A stretch of DNA of 64,000 nucleotides from Azolla caroliniana. Its lineage: Eukaryota; Polypodiophyta. Shown here piece after piece: positions 21,061 to 30,834 of this stretch (within the stretch, counting starts at the first letter, position 1; each line of letters begins with the position of its first letter). The stretch covers positions 13,144,001-13,208,000 of the forward strand of contig JBHGNT010000011.1 of the NCBI GenBank assembly GCA_043228905.1, in the 5' to 3' direction. The position numbers and the translations under genes were made by a program. The notes beneath the pieces are model-generated. The model worked only from the letters and a program-made list of their open reading frames with translations. It was not told the DNA's origin and ran no database searches.

Positions 21061-21720
21061 CGTATTCGAGATATGCGAGGCATTTGCCCCTATATGTTTT
21101 TTTTAAAAGAAACATATAGGTCAAGTGGCCTTATTTCTCCCTCATTTATTACCCACTATGGTTGTACGCTACCTACCCTCAAGCCTCGTAAGTACAATGG
21201 CATATGCCAAAGTGTAACCTAATGGTCAAGCCGAATGAGCCCTTGTGTCTTCGTAGGCTCATGTGGCCCATCACATGGTCACGTCATTACGAATGGCGCT
21301 CGTAAGAATGAGCTCATGGTGGCATCGTATCCATGTAACGAGGGGAGATGTTGGATACGTGTGTCATTAGAGCGACCCTACTTGATGTGGATCAAGCCCG
21401 ACGTATTCAACATCATTTTGGCTATACGAGGTTCGTTACGTAACGAAAGATCAAAGTGACCAACGGGAATTTCAACAATAAAAATTGTTGATAAAAGGGA
21501 TGGTGACAACGCCATTCTCACAAAAATGTGAGGACGGCCACCAAAATCCTCTCCCCAATTAGGAAAACATTTGATATTAATCACGTAATCTAAAATATAC
21601 ACATATGTCAATATATCACATATATACGATCAGAGACGTATATAAGTGACCACATATGCGTATACTAAATGAATCGTTTTTTTTATATAGCCAACAATGA
21701 TGTATTCGGGATACGTAATC

Positions 21721-21962
21721 GAGGCATATACCTCTACGCACACGAAACATCCGAAAATAAGGTTAAGCGTAATTCGCAATTGAGGTATTGACCTCTTACG
21801 CATAGTAAATCCAACGCATATCATTTCGAACGAATCGAGGTATTGACCTCGTACGCGAATGTAACATATGTTCGTGAACGTAATACGCAATTGAGGTTGT
21901 AACCTCGTACGCATACGACACTCATCACATATGATTTATATGTCAAACGAGGTATTGACCTC
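21721..21962. repeat. Five dyad repeats GAGGTATTGACCTC in the Gyp2 leader
   Basis: 14-base dyads start at 21721, 21782, 21837, 21893 and 21949 (spacings 61, 55, 56 and 56). Three copies are exactly GAGGTATTGACCTC; the others vary only in the loop. Most are followed by (G)TACGC. Each can form a 5-bp hairpin in the leader RNA. Confidence 0.9.
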
Positions 21963-22209
21963 GTGGACATATGTAAACGTTTAAGATAACCAATTAAATA
22001 CCACGTCAACATCATTGAATATATGAAAAAAAAACTACATATTAAGTATACACATGTATAGAAGGGAGAAGAAAAATTAGATAAAAAATTAAGGAAAATT
22101 TACCGAAGTTCTTTCGCTAATCCTTGTCTGCATGAAGGCGACCGCACAACGATCAATCGCCATCCCACGCGAAGACAAAAAGAAAACCAAAAGAAACGTT
22201 AGTACATAG

Positions 22210-22221
22210 GCTCTGATACCA
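22210..22221 (-). promoter_or_regulatory. Gyp2 primer-binding site (initiator tRNA-Met)
   Basis: Sense TGGTATCAGAGC, two bases after the 5' LTR. This matches the 3' end of plant initiator tRNA-Met. Confidence 0.95.
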
Positions 22222-22223
22222 AA

Positions 22224-22689
22224 TATTAGAGATTAGGTACTAAAGTAAGCATAAAATAAGGATATATCAATGATAGATCTAGAAAGAATAGAGAGAAAAG
22301 AGAGAAAGAAGGGTGCCGATCCACCCGACCACCCCCGAGCGAAGGGATCGAGACGGACTCGAGCCTCGATCGGCGTCCCATACCACCGCCTTGGCGTCGA
22401 GTCGTACCTGGACGATAGCGCGCTTGCTACAAGAGTCGTTCCACTCACGGACAGAGTCTCGACGTAGTCAATGCATGCCCCCAATGAGGGTAGCTAGGCC
22501 TCTTATTTATAGTAATTCTCAAGGCCCCCAGCCATGTTCACACTTGGCCTCATGGGTTGTCTCAATCCCGAGGATTAAAAGTAATCCTCCCCTTCTTTAG
22601 ACTCTTTGTTTAACCCTCACACTTATCCACGTGTATAGAATACTACGACAATTCTCACCACGGGATATTATATGGTCATGCCCGTAACA
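22224..22689 (-). repeat. Gyp2 5' LTR
   Basis: 466 bp, 465 identical to the 3' LTR by direct reading. TATAAATA in sense at 22504-22511. Confidence 0.97.
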
Positions 22690-22694
22690 CACCT

Positions 22695-22890
22695 GTTCCT
22701 CAAGATCACCTTGCAGGAACACATTTGATGTAGATGCCACCCCTTCGCCGCAGCTACGGCTAGAAGAACTCACACGGTAGTCATCTTCGCGACTGAGGCG
22801 AAGGTCTCGTCGTAATCTACGTCGTGCTTCTGCATGTAGCCTTTCGCAACCAAACGGGCCTTATATCCATTTACGGAGCTGTCAGTGTTG
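22695..22890 (-). pseudogene. CopR RT fragment between Gyp2 and CopT
   Basis: About 65 codons of copia [12 protein letters not shown] near 22860-22830, [14 protein letters not shown] near 22810-22770, a TGA near 22767, LLAVAAAKGWHLHQM, then FLQGDLEEQ-like codons in a shifted frame. Both edges are target duplications of the neighbours (CACCT and TATTT). Confidence 0.88.
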
Positions 22891-22895
22891 TATTT

Positions 22896-23332
22896 TGTGA
22901 AAGATTATGTGCGGAAGCAATAGAAAACGAACACAGAGAAAATACGCAGGTTTAATGGAGGTCTTGAATATACATAGTACGCGGGAGAGACAGAGAGAGA
23001 ACACGAAAAGAAATCAATTCAAAAAATACTAACTTTGTACTTACATCGTGATCAATGAGCACCTTTTATACAAGCCCTGACAATGGGCTGACACAAGTAT
23101 TGACAGTACTTGACTGCTCATAAATGAGCCTCGACAGTCACTCCCAAAATTATTCCTTTATGAGGAATATCTCTCTAACGGCCTTTTGGTTTACGCACTG
23201 ATACGGCCTTTCATTACGCACCGGTTTGCGTACCAGTTTACGCATCCATTTTACAAACTGGTCCGGCCTAACTGATCGGTCCTAACCGATCCGGTCCTCG
23301 GCTTGCTTAGCCGATCCGGCCAATGTTAAGCT
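22896..23332 (-). repeat. CopT 3' LTR, main part
   Basis: Matches 33607-34044. The last 12 bp of this LTR lie beyond CopS at 28784-28795. CopS entered at AAGCT. Reverse-strand TATA (CCTTTTATACAAG) near 23064. Confidence 0.92.
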
Positions 23333-23800
23333 TGTTAAGAAAACGTGAAGAAGGCACTCGGGCTCTTCTTATGTATGCGCGGCGGATCGTAGTGTGCTGG
23401 ATCGTTAGCGTGCTCTAAGCAGACAGAGAAAGGAAAGGGGACTTACCTCTGTAGTAGCAAAATGGTTTTCTTCTATTACATGTAGAGCTCAACTTGCTCT
23501 CGTCAGTCTTTTGGTCTCTCACTCTCTCTCAGAGTTCTCTACTCACTATTCTCTGTTTTTTCTTACTACTTACTTCCTATTCACTCTTACTTACTTTTAC
23601 CTAAGTCATAAGTTATTACACATGCAGCTAATTAGCTGCCAGTAGCTAATTAGCTGTCAGTCGCTAAATAGCTGTTCACTAGCTAATTAGCTGTCACTAG
23701 CTAAATAGCTGTTTTACCTTTTTGTTCACTAGTAGCTAAATAGCTACTATAGCTTATTTCTCATAAGCATCACATACCATGTTGAGCTTGCTTCTCAACA
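23333..23800 (-). repeat. CopS 3' LTR
   Basis: 468 bp. Contains a block (about 23620-23760) of variants of the palindrome AGCTAATTAGCT and the related GCTAAATAGCTG. It differs from the 5' LTR at two positions (near 23417 and 23514). Confidence 0.95.
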
Positions 23801-23817
23801 CTCCCCCTCAAGCTCAA
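23782..23817 (-). other. CopS PPT-U3 stem-loop
   Basis: + strand TTGAGCTTG (23782-23790) pairs with CAAGCTCAA (23809-23817). The 18-base loop spans the LTR edge and the polypurine tract. Confidence 0.7.
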
Positions 23818-23840
23818 CTTATTCTTGCTTGAGGTTCTCT

Positions 23841-24752
23841 TCAATCTTCTTTTCCATTTTGCTTTTTAGCCATCTCATCAATGTCTACAACTCCCATCAT
23901 GTTCCGAAACTGTGTATGCTTTTCCACACTCAATCCCTTTGTGAGAATATCAGCAACCTGCTGATTTGTATTCACATACACAAGATCAACTTCTCCTTCA
24001 ATCACTTTTTCTCTAACAAAGTGATAATGCACCTCAATGTGCTTTGTTCTTGCATGGAACACTGGGTTCTTTGCAAGCTGAATGCTGCTCATATTGTCAC
24101 ACCAGATTGTGACAACACCATCTATATATACTCCCAGATCAGCAAGCAATCTTCTGATCCATACTTCTTCACATGTGGCTATTGCAGCCCCTCTATACTC
24201 AGCTTCTGTACTGGACAATGCAACAGTAGCCTGTTTCTTGCTACTCCATGAAATACCTGCACTTCCCAAGGTAAACATGTATCCACTTGTGGATCTCCTG
24301 TCTGTTTGGCTTCCAGCCCAATCAGCATCTGTATATCCTTCCAGATTTATGTCTAGATCAGCCCTGTAAAATAGTCCAAAGTTCTGAGTTGCTTTTACAT
24401 ACCTCAGAATCCTTCTGATGCAGTCCAAATGTGGCTTTGTTGGCTGTTGCATAAACTGGCTGACTAATCCAACAGCATAGCTCAAATCAGGTCTTGTTAT
24501 AGTCAAATAAATAAGGCTGCCCACCATAGACCTGTACATGTTTACATCTTCTATCTTGGCTCCCAAATCAGCCCTCAACTTGCAGTTTTTATCAAGTGGT
24601 ACAGCAATAGGTTTGCATCCAAGCATACCATACTTTTTCAACATAGTTGTTGCATACTGTTTTTGCAACATACATATACCACTTTCAGATCTGATGATTT
24701 CAATACCAAGAAAATATCTCAGATCTCCCAAATCTTTCATATGAAACTGCAT
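23841..24752 (-). CDS. CopS RT C-terminus and RNase H
   Basis: Continues the CopS polyprotein in the next frame after the A9 run. MKDLGDLRYFLGIE opens it, TITRPDLSYAVG near 24505, YTDADWAGSQTDRRST near 24335-24290, SSTEAEY near 24215, [12 protein letters not shown] near 24105-24065, ADILTKGLS near 23955-23930. RNase H removes the RNA template during reverse transcription. It ends KKQNGKED with no SRQAD-type tail, unlike CopR, CopT and CopB. The listed start is the first Met in frame; translation would really come from upstream if the run had 8 bases. Confidence 0.92.
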   Translation of the reverse strand: MQFHMKDLGDLRYFLGIEIIRSESGICMLQKQYATTMLKKYGMLGCKPIAVPLDKNCKLRADLGAKIEDVNMYRSMVGSLIYLTITRPDLSYAVGLVSQFMQQPTKPHLDCIRRILRYVKATQNFGLFYRADLDINLEGYTDADWAGSQTDRRSTSGYMFTLGSAGISWSSKKQATVALSSTEAEYRGAAIATCEEVWIRRLLADLGVYIDGVVTIWCDNMSSIQLAKNPVFHARTKHIEVHYHFVREKVIEGEVDLVYVNTNQQVADILTKGLSVEKHTQFRNMMGVVDIDEMAKKQNGKED

Positions 24753-27700
24753 TTCCAGATTTTTTTTTCAACTTTCTTATTTCATCCACGGAATCTCCTC
24801 CAATAATCAAATCATCTACATAAATCAGAATAATAACAATGCAATCATTTTCACTTTTTACATACAAAGAAGGATCAGCTTTTGACATTTTGAAACCAAG
24901 ATTTTTCAGAGAATCTGAAAGTTCTCTGTGCCATGCTCTTGGTGCCTGTTTCAGTCCATAGAGAGCTTTTTTCAGCTTACATACATAATCAGGATGTTTC
25001 TTATCTTCAAAACCTGGTGGTTGACTCATATACACTTCTTCTTCCAAGTTACCATGTAAAAAAGCATTTTTTACATCCATGTGATGCAAAATCCATTTTC
25101 TGGCTGCTCCTACAGCAAGTAGTGTTCTCAAGGTTGCCATCTTTGCAACCGGTGCAAAAGTCTCATCATAATCAATCCCTTGCATCTGAGCATATCCTTT
25201 TGCAACCAATCTTGCTTTATGTCTACTTACATTCCCATTGGAGTCATGCTTTGTCTTGTAGACCCATTTGCAGCCTACCACATTTTTCTCTTTTGGTAAC
25301 TTCACTAAATCCCACGTTTTGTTCTCAGCCAATGCATCAATCTCTTCTTGCATTGCATCCATCCATTTCTTCTCAGATTTTGCTTCTTCAAAGCTGTTTG
25401 GGTCAGGGATCTGTACCACCTTAGACATATATGCATAGTGCATAGCCATATATGTATCATACCCAAATCTTTCCACAGTCTTTTTCTCTCTATCTGATCT
25501 TCTCAGTTTCTGATTTGCATTCTTTATTGCCTTTTCCATACCAGGGATTTTCATTTCCTGTATTCCAAGGAAATCATCCAAAGACATATCTGAATCTTCA
25601 TCTTCCATGTTTTTTGATAGGTCATCCGGGATTTCATACTCTGGCATTTTCTGTTTTCCTTTTTTGTCATCAGATTTTTTCTGTCCAGTTTTTCCACTCC
25701 ATGAATTTGAATCAGATTTACCATCTGAGCTTTTTGATGGTCCAGAACATTCTGTTGATGTTGGACTTTGCTGTCCAACCTTGTCTCCATCTCTGTGACA
25801 GTCTTCTACATTTTCTGATCTGTCTTTGTCTTCATTTTGACAGTCTTCATCAGTCTCTAGATTCTGTTTTGGGCTGTACCAACTAGCCAACTCATCAAAT
25901 ATCACATCTCGACTTGTCACAATCTTTTTAGTCACAGGGTTATAACATCTGTACCCTTTTTGTTCTTCTGAATATCCAACAAAGATACATTTTTCTGCTT
26001 TTGGATCCAACTTACTTCTTACTTCTGCAGGCACATGTACATATGCAAGGCATCCAAACACTTTCAAGTGTTGTAAGCTAGGCTTCCTGCCATAAAAACA
26101 CTCTTCAGGAGTTGCCTCATGTACTCCTGATGTAATACATCTATTTAAAATGTAATTTGCTGTATTTACAGCTTCTGCCCAATAGTATAATGGCATGTTC
26201 TTCTCAGTCATCATTGCCCTTGCTATGTTCACCAAAGTTCTGTTTTTCCTCTCAGCAACTCCATTTTGCTGTGGAGTATATCGGCATGTGAACTGTCTTC
26301 TTATTCCCTGATTACACAAAAAATCAGAAAATTCATTGGAGAAATACTCTCCTCCTCCATCAGATCTCAAACATTTTATCCTTGTACCAGCCTGCTTTTC
26401 TACCATGCATTTAAACTTACGAAAGCGGTCAAATACTTCACTTTTCTCCTTCATGAAGTACACCCATGTCTTCCGTGAACAATCATCAATAAATGTAACA
26501 TAAAATCTGCATCCACCAATAGATGCATTCTTTGTTGGTCCCCATACATCTGTATGTACCAAATCCAACAGATTTTTGCTTACATGTCTCTCATGAGGGA
26601 ATGGCAACCTGTTTTGCTTACCATATTGACATGCTTCACATACTTTTCCCATTTCACACTTTTTCAAGTTTGGCAGTCCAGCCACTGCATCTTTTCTCAA
26701 CATATTCTTTAATGTTTGCATACTTATATGGCCAATCCTTTTATGCCACATTTCCACATCTGAGATTACACTCGTTCCATTTGCAAACATGGCTGAAATC
26801 TGTTTGGGCATTTCTACATCCAAGATAAACATTCTTCCTTGTCTCTTCCCTTTTGCAATGAGCTTCCCATTCTTTTCTATATAGCATCCACTTTGCTTAA
26901 ACTTCACTTGCATACCTTGCTCTACAATCTGTCCAACAGAAATCAGATTCTTAGCAAAGTTTGGAACATGCATCACATTCAACATATACTTGGTTTTTCC
27001 TTTTTCTTCCCACAATGGGATATCTCCAACATGTTTTATTTGGTGAGTTGTGTCATCACCTGTTTGTACATAACCAGGAACCTCTGGTTCTCTTAAACTC
27101 TCAAACCAATTTGCATGTCCAGTCATATGGTTAGATGCCCCCGAGTCTACATACCACGTAAACTCTTCATTACATTTCTGTGAGCTTTCAGCCACTGCTG
27201 CTATCTCATGTTGCACTACAAAACCACCTTCCTTTTCACAATCTTCACTAGTAGAGGCATAGTTACTCTGTTGTCCTTTTCCTCTTTTCTCATCATTTTG
27301 TTTCTTGTAACATTCAGCCTGTGTATGGCCTGGTTTACCACAATACCAGCAGCCATCATCATTTACATAAGTTTGCTTACCTCTACTTCGGTTGCTCCCC
27401 CTGCCTCTGTTGTTGTTTCCTCCTCTATGAGCTTGTTGTCCTCTTCCTTGAAAGCCATTATTATTGGTTCTTCCTGAGCCAAATCTTCCATGGCCTCTTC
27501 CTCGGCCTCTTCCGACATTATTATAGAGGGCTTGCCCCTCGTTCTCTGAGTTTCCTTTATTTGCATCATCCATCTGATTCCTTTCCTCTACCACAAGCAT
27601 TGAGACCAGATCTGAAAAACTTGGGGTACTATCCCTTGTGAGCATAGAAGTTTTAAAACTCTTGTATTGAGGTCCTAAGCCTCTTAAGCATATTTCCACT

Positions 27701-28167
27701 TTGTCATCATCTTCTATCTTCACATTTATAGAAGCAAGTGATTCACATATACTCTTGATTTTTAGGGCATACTCATTTATTGACATCTTACCTTTCTCCA
27801 AGGTATTTAGCTCAGTCTTTAACTGGAGCTTTCTAGCCTTTGTGTTCACAGCAAACAGTTTTACCAAGTTGTCCCAAGCTTCTTTTGGGAGCATAGCATC
27901 CTGTATGTGCCCAAGCATCGAATCTGAGATGCTAAGTGAGAGCCAATGCATTACCTTCCTTGCCCCTTGATTCCAATCTTTGAATGCCTTAATATGTGCA
28001 GCTGTTGCATTCTCTTCTGGGATCTCTGGAGCCTCTTCTAGGTCTCCTTCAATGTAATCCCAGTATCCTTTCCCCATCAGAAAGTTTGTCATTCTGAATT
28101 TCCACGCCGGGAAATTGTTTTTATCTAATTTCTCTGTGACCATTTGGCCTACATTCTCTGCAGCCAT
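24700..28167 (-). CDS. CopS Gag, protease, integrase and reverse transcriptase
   Basis: 1155 codons from Met at 28165-28167, the first Met after the leader. Gag (UBN2 type): EKLDKNNFPAW near residues 12-22. Arg/Gly-rich stretch about 213-268. CCHC knuckle CWYCGKPGHTQAEC 273-286. Protease DSG 341-343. Integrase zinc region WHKRIGH...CEACQ about 470-512. Core acids: Asp near 537, Asp in RSDGGGEYF near 601, Glu in AERKN near 638. Acidic linker about 770-870. RT from about 920 with catalytic YVDD near 1113-1116. The frame is lost at a nine-base A run (24760-24768); one base fewer would continue into RNase H. Acts in cytoplasmic particles and then in the nucleus. Confidence 0.95.
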   Translation of the reverse strand: MAAENVGQMVTEKLDKNNFPAWKFRMTNFLMGKGYWDYIEGDLEEAPEIPEENATAAHIKAFKDWNQGARKVMHWLSLSISDSMLGHIQDAMLPKEAWDNLVKLFAVNTKARKLQLKTELNTLEKGKMSINEYALKIKSICESLASINVKIEDDDKVEICLRGLGPQYKSFKTSMLTRDSTPSFSDLVSMLVVEERNQMDDANKGNSENEGQALYNNVGRGRGRGHGRFGSGRTNNNGFQGRGQQAHRGGNNNRGRGSNRSRGKQTYVNDDGCWYCGKPGHTQAECYKKQNDEKRGKGQQSNYASTSEDCEKEGGFVVQHEIAAVAESSQKCNEEFTWYVDSGASNHMTGHANWFESLREPEVPGYVQTGDDTTHQIKHVGDIPLWEEKGKTKYMLNVMHVPNFAKNLISVGQIVEQGMQVKFKQSGCYIEKNGKLIAKGKRQGRMFILDVEMPKQISAMFANGTSVISDVEMWHKRIGHISMQTLKNMLRKDAVAGLPNLKKCEMGKVCEACQYGKQNRLPFPHERHVSKNLLDLVHTDVWGPTKNASIGGCRFYVTFIDDCSRKTWVYFMKEKSEVFDRFRKFKCMVEKQAGTRIKCLRSDGGGEYFSNEFSDFLCNQGIRRQFTCRYTPQQNGVAERKNRTLVNIARAMMTEKNMPLYYWAEAVNTANYILNRCITSGVHEATPEECFYGRKPSLQHLKVFGCLAYVHVPAEVRSKLDPKAEKCIFVGYSEEQKGYRCYNPVTKKIVTSRDVIFDELASWYSPKQNLETDEDCQNEDKDRSENVEDCHRDGDKVGQQSPTSTECSGPSKSSDGKSDSNSWSGKTGQKKSDDKKGKQKMPEYEIPDDLSKNMEDEDSDMSLDDFLGIQEMKIPGMEKAIKNANQKLRRSDREKKTVERFGYDTYMAMHYAYMSKVVQIPDPNSFEEAKSEKKWMDAMQEEIDALAENKTWDLVKLPKEKNVVGCKWVYKTKHDSNGNVSRHKARLVAKGYAQMQGIDYDETFAPVAKMATLRTLLAVGAARKWILHHMDVKNAFLHGNLEEEVYMSQPPGFEDKKHPDYVCKLKKALYGLKQAPRAWHRELSDSLKNLGFKMSKADPSLYVKSENDCIVIILIYVDDLIIGGDSVDEIRKLKKKSGNAVSYERFGRSEIFSWY

Positions 28168-28298
28168 TTTTTTCTTCCAAAAAACCAGGGTTTTGCTTTA
28201 GTTACTTCAACAAGTAACTTTCTGATTTCTGATCAGCAACCAGAGAAATAACTTTCTCAGATTAAGGCAGTGCTATACTCTTCCTTACGAGCTACAGT

Positions 28299-28310
28299 GC
28301 TCTGATACCA
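28299..28310 (-). promoter_or_regulatory. CopS primer-binding site (initiator tRNA-Met)
   Basis: Sense TGGTATCAGAGC directly after the 5' LTR (28311-28778). Confidence 0.95.
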
Positions 28311-28778
28311 TGTTAAGAAAACGTGAAGAAGGCACTCGGGCTCTTCTTATGTATGCGCGGCGGATCGTAGTGTGCTGGATCGTTAGCGTGCTCTAAACAG
28401 ACAGAGAAAGGAAAGGGGACTTACCTCTGTAGTAGCAAAATGGTTTTCTTCTATTACATGTAGAGCTCAACTTGCTCTCGTCAGTCTTCTGGTCTCTCAC
28501 TCTCTCTCAGAGTTCTCTACTCACTATTCTCTGTTTTTTCTTACTACTTACTTCCTATTCACTCTTACTTACTTTTACCTAAGTCATAAGTTATTACACA
28601 TGCAGCTAATTAGCTGCCAGTAGCTAATTAGCTGTCAGTCGCTAAATAGCTGTTCACTAGCTAATTAGCTGTCACTAGCTAAATAGCTGTTTTACCTTTT
28701 TGTTCACTAGTAGCTAAATAGCTACTATAGCTTATTTCTCATAAGCATCACATACCATGTTGAGCTTGCTTCTCAACA
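28311..28778 (-). repeat. CopS 5' LTR
   Basis: 468 bp, 466 identical to the 3' LTR. TG...CA ends, followed by target duplication AAGCT and then the last 12 bp of the CopT LTR. Confidence 0.96.
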
Positions 28779-28799
28779 AAGCTTGTATCTCAACACTCC

Positions 28800-30834
28800 C
28801 CCTCAAGCTCAACTTGAGGTTCCATCCGCTCTTCCGGATCTACGTTCTGGTTCCTCCTGGCTCCACGCCTTGCTCGCACTCCTCGACCTGTTCGATTCCG
28901 CGCTCCTCAACCCTTTCAGTCGGCTTGTCTGCTCACATAGCCCTTCTCAGCTTCCTTGCTATTGCGGTGTTGGCGCCTCTTCTGCTGCCTTCTCTTCCGC
29001 TTGGCCCTTGGTTGATTTAGCGTATCTGAATCAAACATCCGAGTTGGCTGTCTCCAACTCATCTTCGGTCTTCTCACCCTTGACGACGTCATCTCCCCCA
29101 TGTTGGGTTGGCTTCGACTCTTTCTTTCGGCTGTTCCCCTAATGTCCGCTTCCGGACTCTTCCGCGGATCTGCCCTCGGCTTCTTTAGCCGATCCGAAGT
29201 CGAATTCGTCATCCGACTCGGCATCACGGTCTTTTCCGCTCCTTTCCTGCTCCCTTCCGTGGTCATCCGGGACGTCTCTCCCCCTCAAATTCGGCACGTC
29301 GAGGTGACGCAACCCAAGCGCACCTGAGAATTGCCGCAACTTGTCCAGACCAAGAGGCTTGGTGAAAATATCGGCGTGGTGTTGATCCGTTGCAACATAC
29401 TAAAGTTCGACTTCACCAGAAAGGACACGCTCACGGACAAAATGGTAGTGCACCTCAATGTGCTTGGTCTGTGCGTGGAAAATGGGGTTCTTCGCGAGGT
29501 GGATGCTGCTGAGGTTGTTGCAGTAGATCGGCGTCGGATCAGACACCTCCTCTTGTAGGTCCCTAAGTAGCCGCTTCAACCATATGGCTTTGCATGTCGT
29601 GACAACCACTCCTTTATACTCGGCTTTGGTGCTCGACAGTGAAACTGTTGGCTGCTTCTTACTACTCCACACGATCACAACACTCCCGAGAGAGAACGTG
29701 AAACCGGATGTGGATCGGCGATAGGAGACGTTGCTGACCCAGTCGGCATCGGTGTAGCCGACCAATTGCGGGGCTGTATCAGACCGATATAGTAGCCCCC
29801 GGTCCTCAGTGCCACTAACATACCAGAGTACGTGTTGTGCGCACTGAAGGTGTTCCTCAGTCGGTTGCGCCATGAACTGACTAATCACCCCGACCGGGTA
29901 GCTGACATCTAGTCGGGTGATGGTCAAGTATATAAGGTTGCCGACTATCTATTGGAACCTCGTCGGGTCGCATACCTTTCCGAACTCGGGGCGAAGCTTG
30001 ACGGTTCTATCCAGAGGAGTCGAGACGGACTTACAGTCGGCCATCCCGAATTTGAGAGCATACTCAACACATAATGGCATTGGCTGATCAATATGCCTTC
30101 GGGCGTACGGATCACTTTGATCCCGAGGAAGTAATGAGGATTCCCCAGATCCTTCATGTCAAACGATGCCGCAAGCTGGAGTTTCACACGGTCGATTTCA
30201 TCAAGGTCAGCGCCGGTGATGACCAAGTCATCAGCATATAGTAAAATACTGACCGGACCGAGTCGACCTTTCCGGATGAACAGGGAAGAGTCGGATTTTG
30301 ATGTTGCAAAGCCCATCAGACGCAGTTGCTGTGTGATCTTCGCATTCCAGGCACTTGAGGCTTGCTTCAATCCGTAAAGGGACTTCTTCAATCGGCACAC
30401 TGCCGACGTGTTCGTTTCGGAGTCAAATCCGGGGGGTTGTACCATGTACACCTGTTCCTCAAACTCACCTTGCAGGAATGCATTCTTTACATCCATCTGA
30501 TGAGCAAAACACGGATGATCGTCATCTTCGCGACCGGCGCAAATGTCTCATCGTAGTCGATGTCGTGTTTCTGTGCGTAGCGTTTTGCCACTAACTGGGC
30601 CTTGTATCGGTTGACCGAGCCGTCGGTGTTGTACTTGACCTTGTACACCCACCTACATCCGATCGGCTTCACACCCTTCGGTGCGTCAACTAGGTCCCAG
30701 GTCTCATTTTCCTCCAATGCGTGCATCTCTTCCTCCATCACGGCGTGCCAATTCGCGTCCTTAGCCTCTTCTGCATAGCTCTCTGGCTCACGCACTTCCG
30801 CTACATGGGTCATGTACGCATAATGATGCGCCAT
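28800..30834 (-). pseudogene. CopT reverse transcriptase, RNase H and tail
   Basis: RT: WVYKVKYNTDGSVN near 30650, YDETFAPVAKM near 30555. About a dozen codons between the MTIIRVL and DVKNAFLQG motifs are deleted near 30500. Catalytic YADD near 30228-30245. RNase H: TITRLDVSYPVG near 29925, YTDADWVSN near 29760, ADIFTKPLG near 29375-29350. A frame through RNase H stops at 29139. The basic tail (KRKRRQQKRRQH, then SRQAD at about 28919-28933) is in a neighbouring frame here, because of a small deletion relative to CopB. Confidence 0.85.

Larger units (their letters stand above)
20526..22209 (-). other. Gyp2 5' leader
   Basis: About 1.7 kb between the primer site and the Gag start, unusually long. 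It has no recognisable gene. It holds five dyad repeats (21721-21962) and, near 20941-21060, a tRNA-like segment on the - strand (GGTTGGCTCAAGTG, then GAGTTCAAATATG). It probably carries packaging or translation signals. Confidence 0.75.
15640..22689 (-). mobile_element. Gyp2: young Ty3/gypsy chromovirus
   Basis: 7.05 kb, target duplication CACCT (15635-15639, 22690-22694), two 466-bp LTRs differing at one base, a tRNA-Met primer site, a 1.7-kb leader, and one long gag-pol frame with a single TAG. The site lies in the CopR RT gene; removal restores it. This is the most recent insertion in the window by LTR divergence. Confidence 0.97.
23333..28778 (-). mobile_element. CopS: nearly intact Ty1/copia retrotransposon
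   Basis: 5446 bp, target duplication AAGCT (23328-23332, 28779-28783). Two 468-bp LTRs with two differences, a tRNA-Met primer site, a polypurine tract, and one gag-pol frame broken only once, at an A9 run. It is the second youngest insertion here. Confidence 0.97.

Noticed and set aside
21690-21970. Gyp2 leader dyads as a CRISPR array
   Set aside because: Repeats are 14 bases and palindromic, spacers are themselves similar, there are no cas genes, and the context is a plant retrotransposon.
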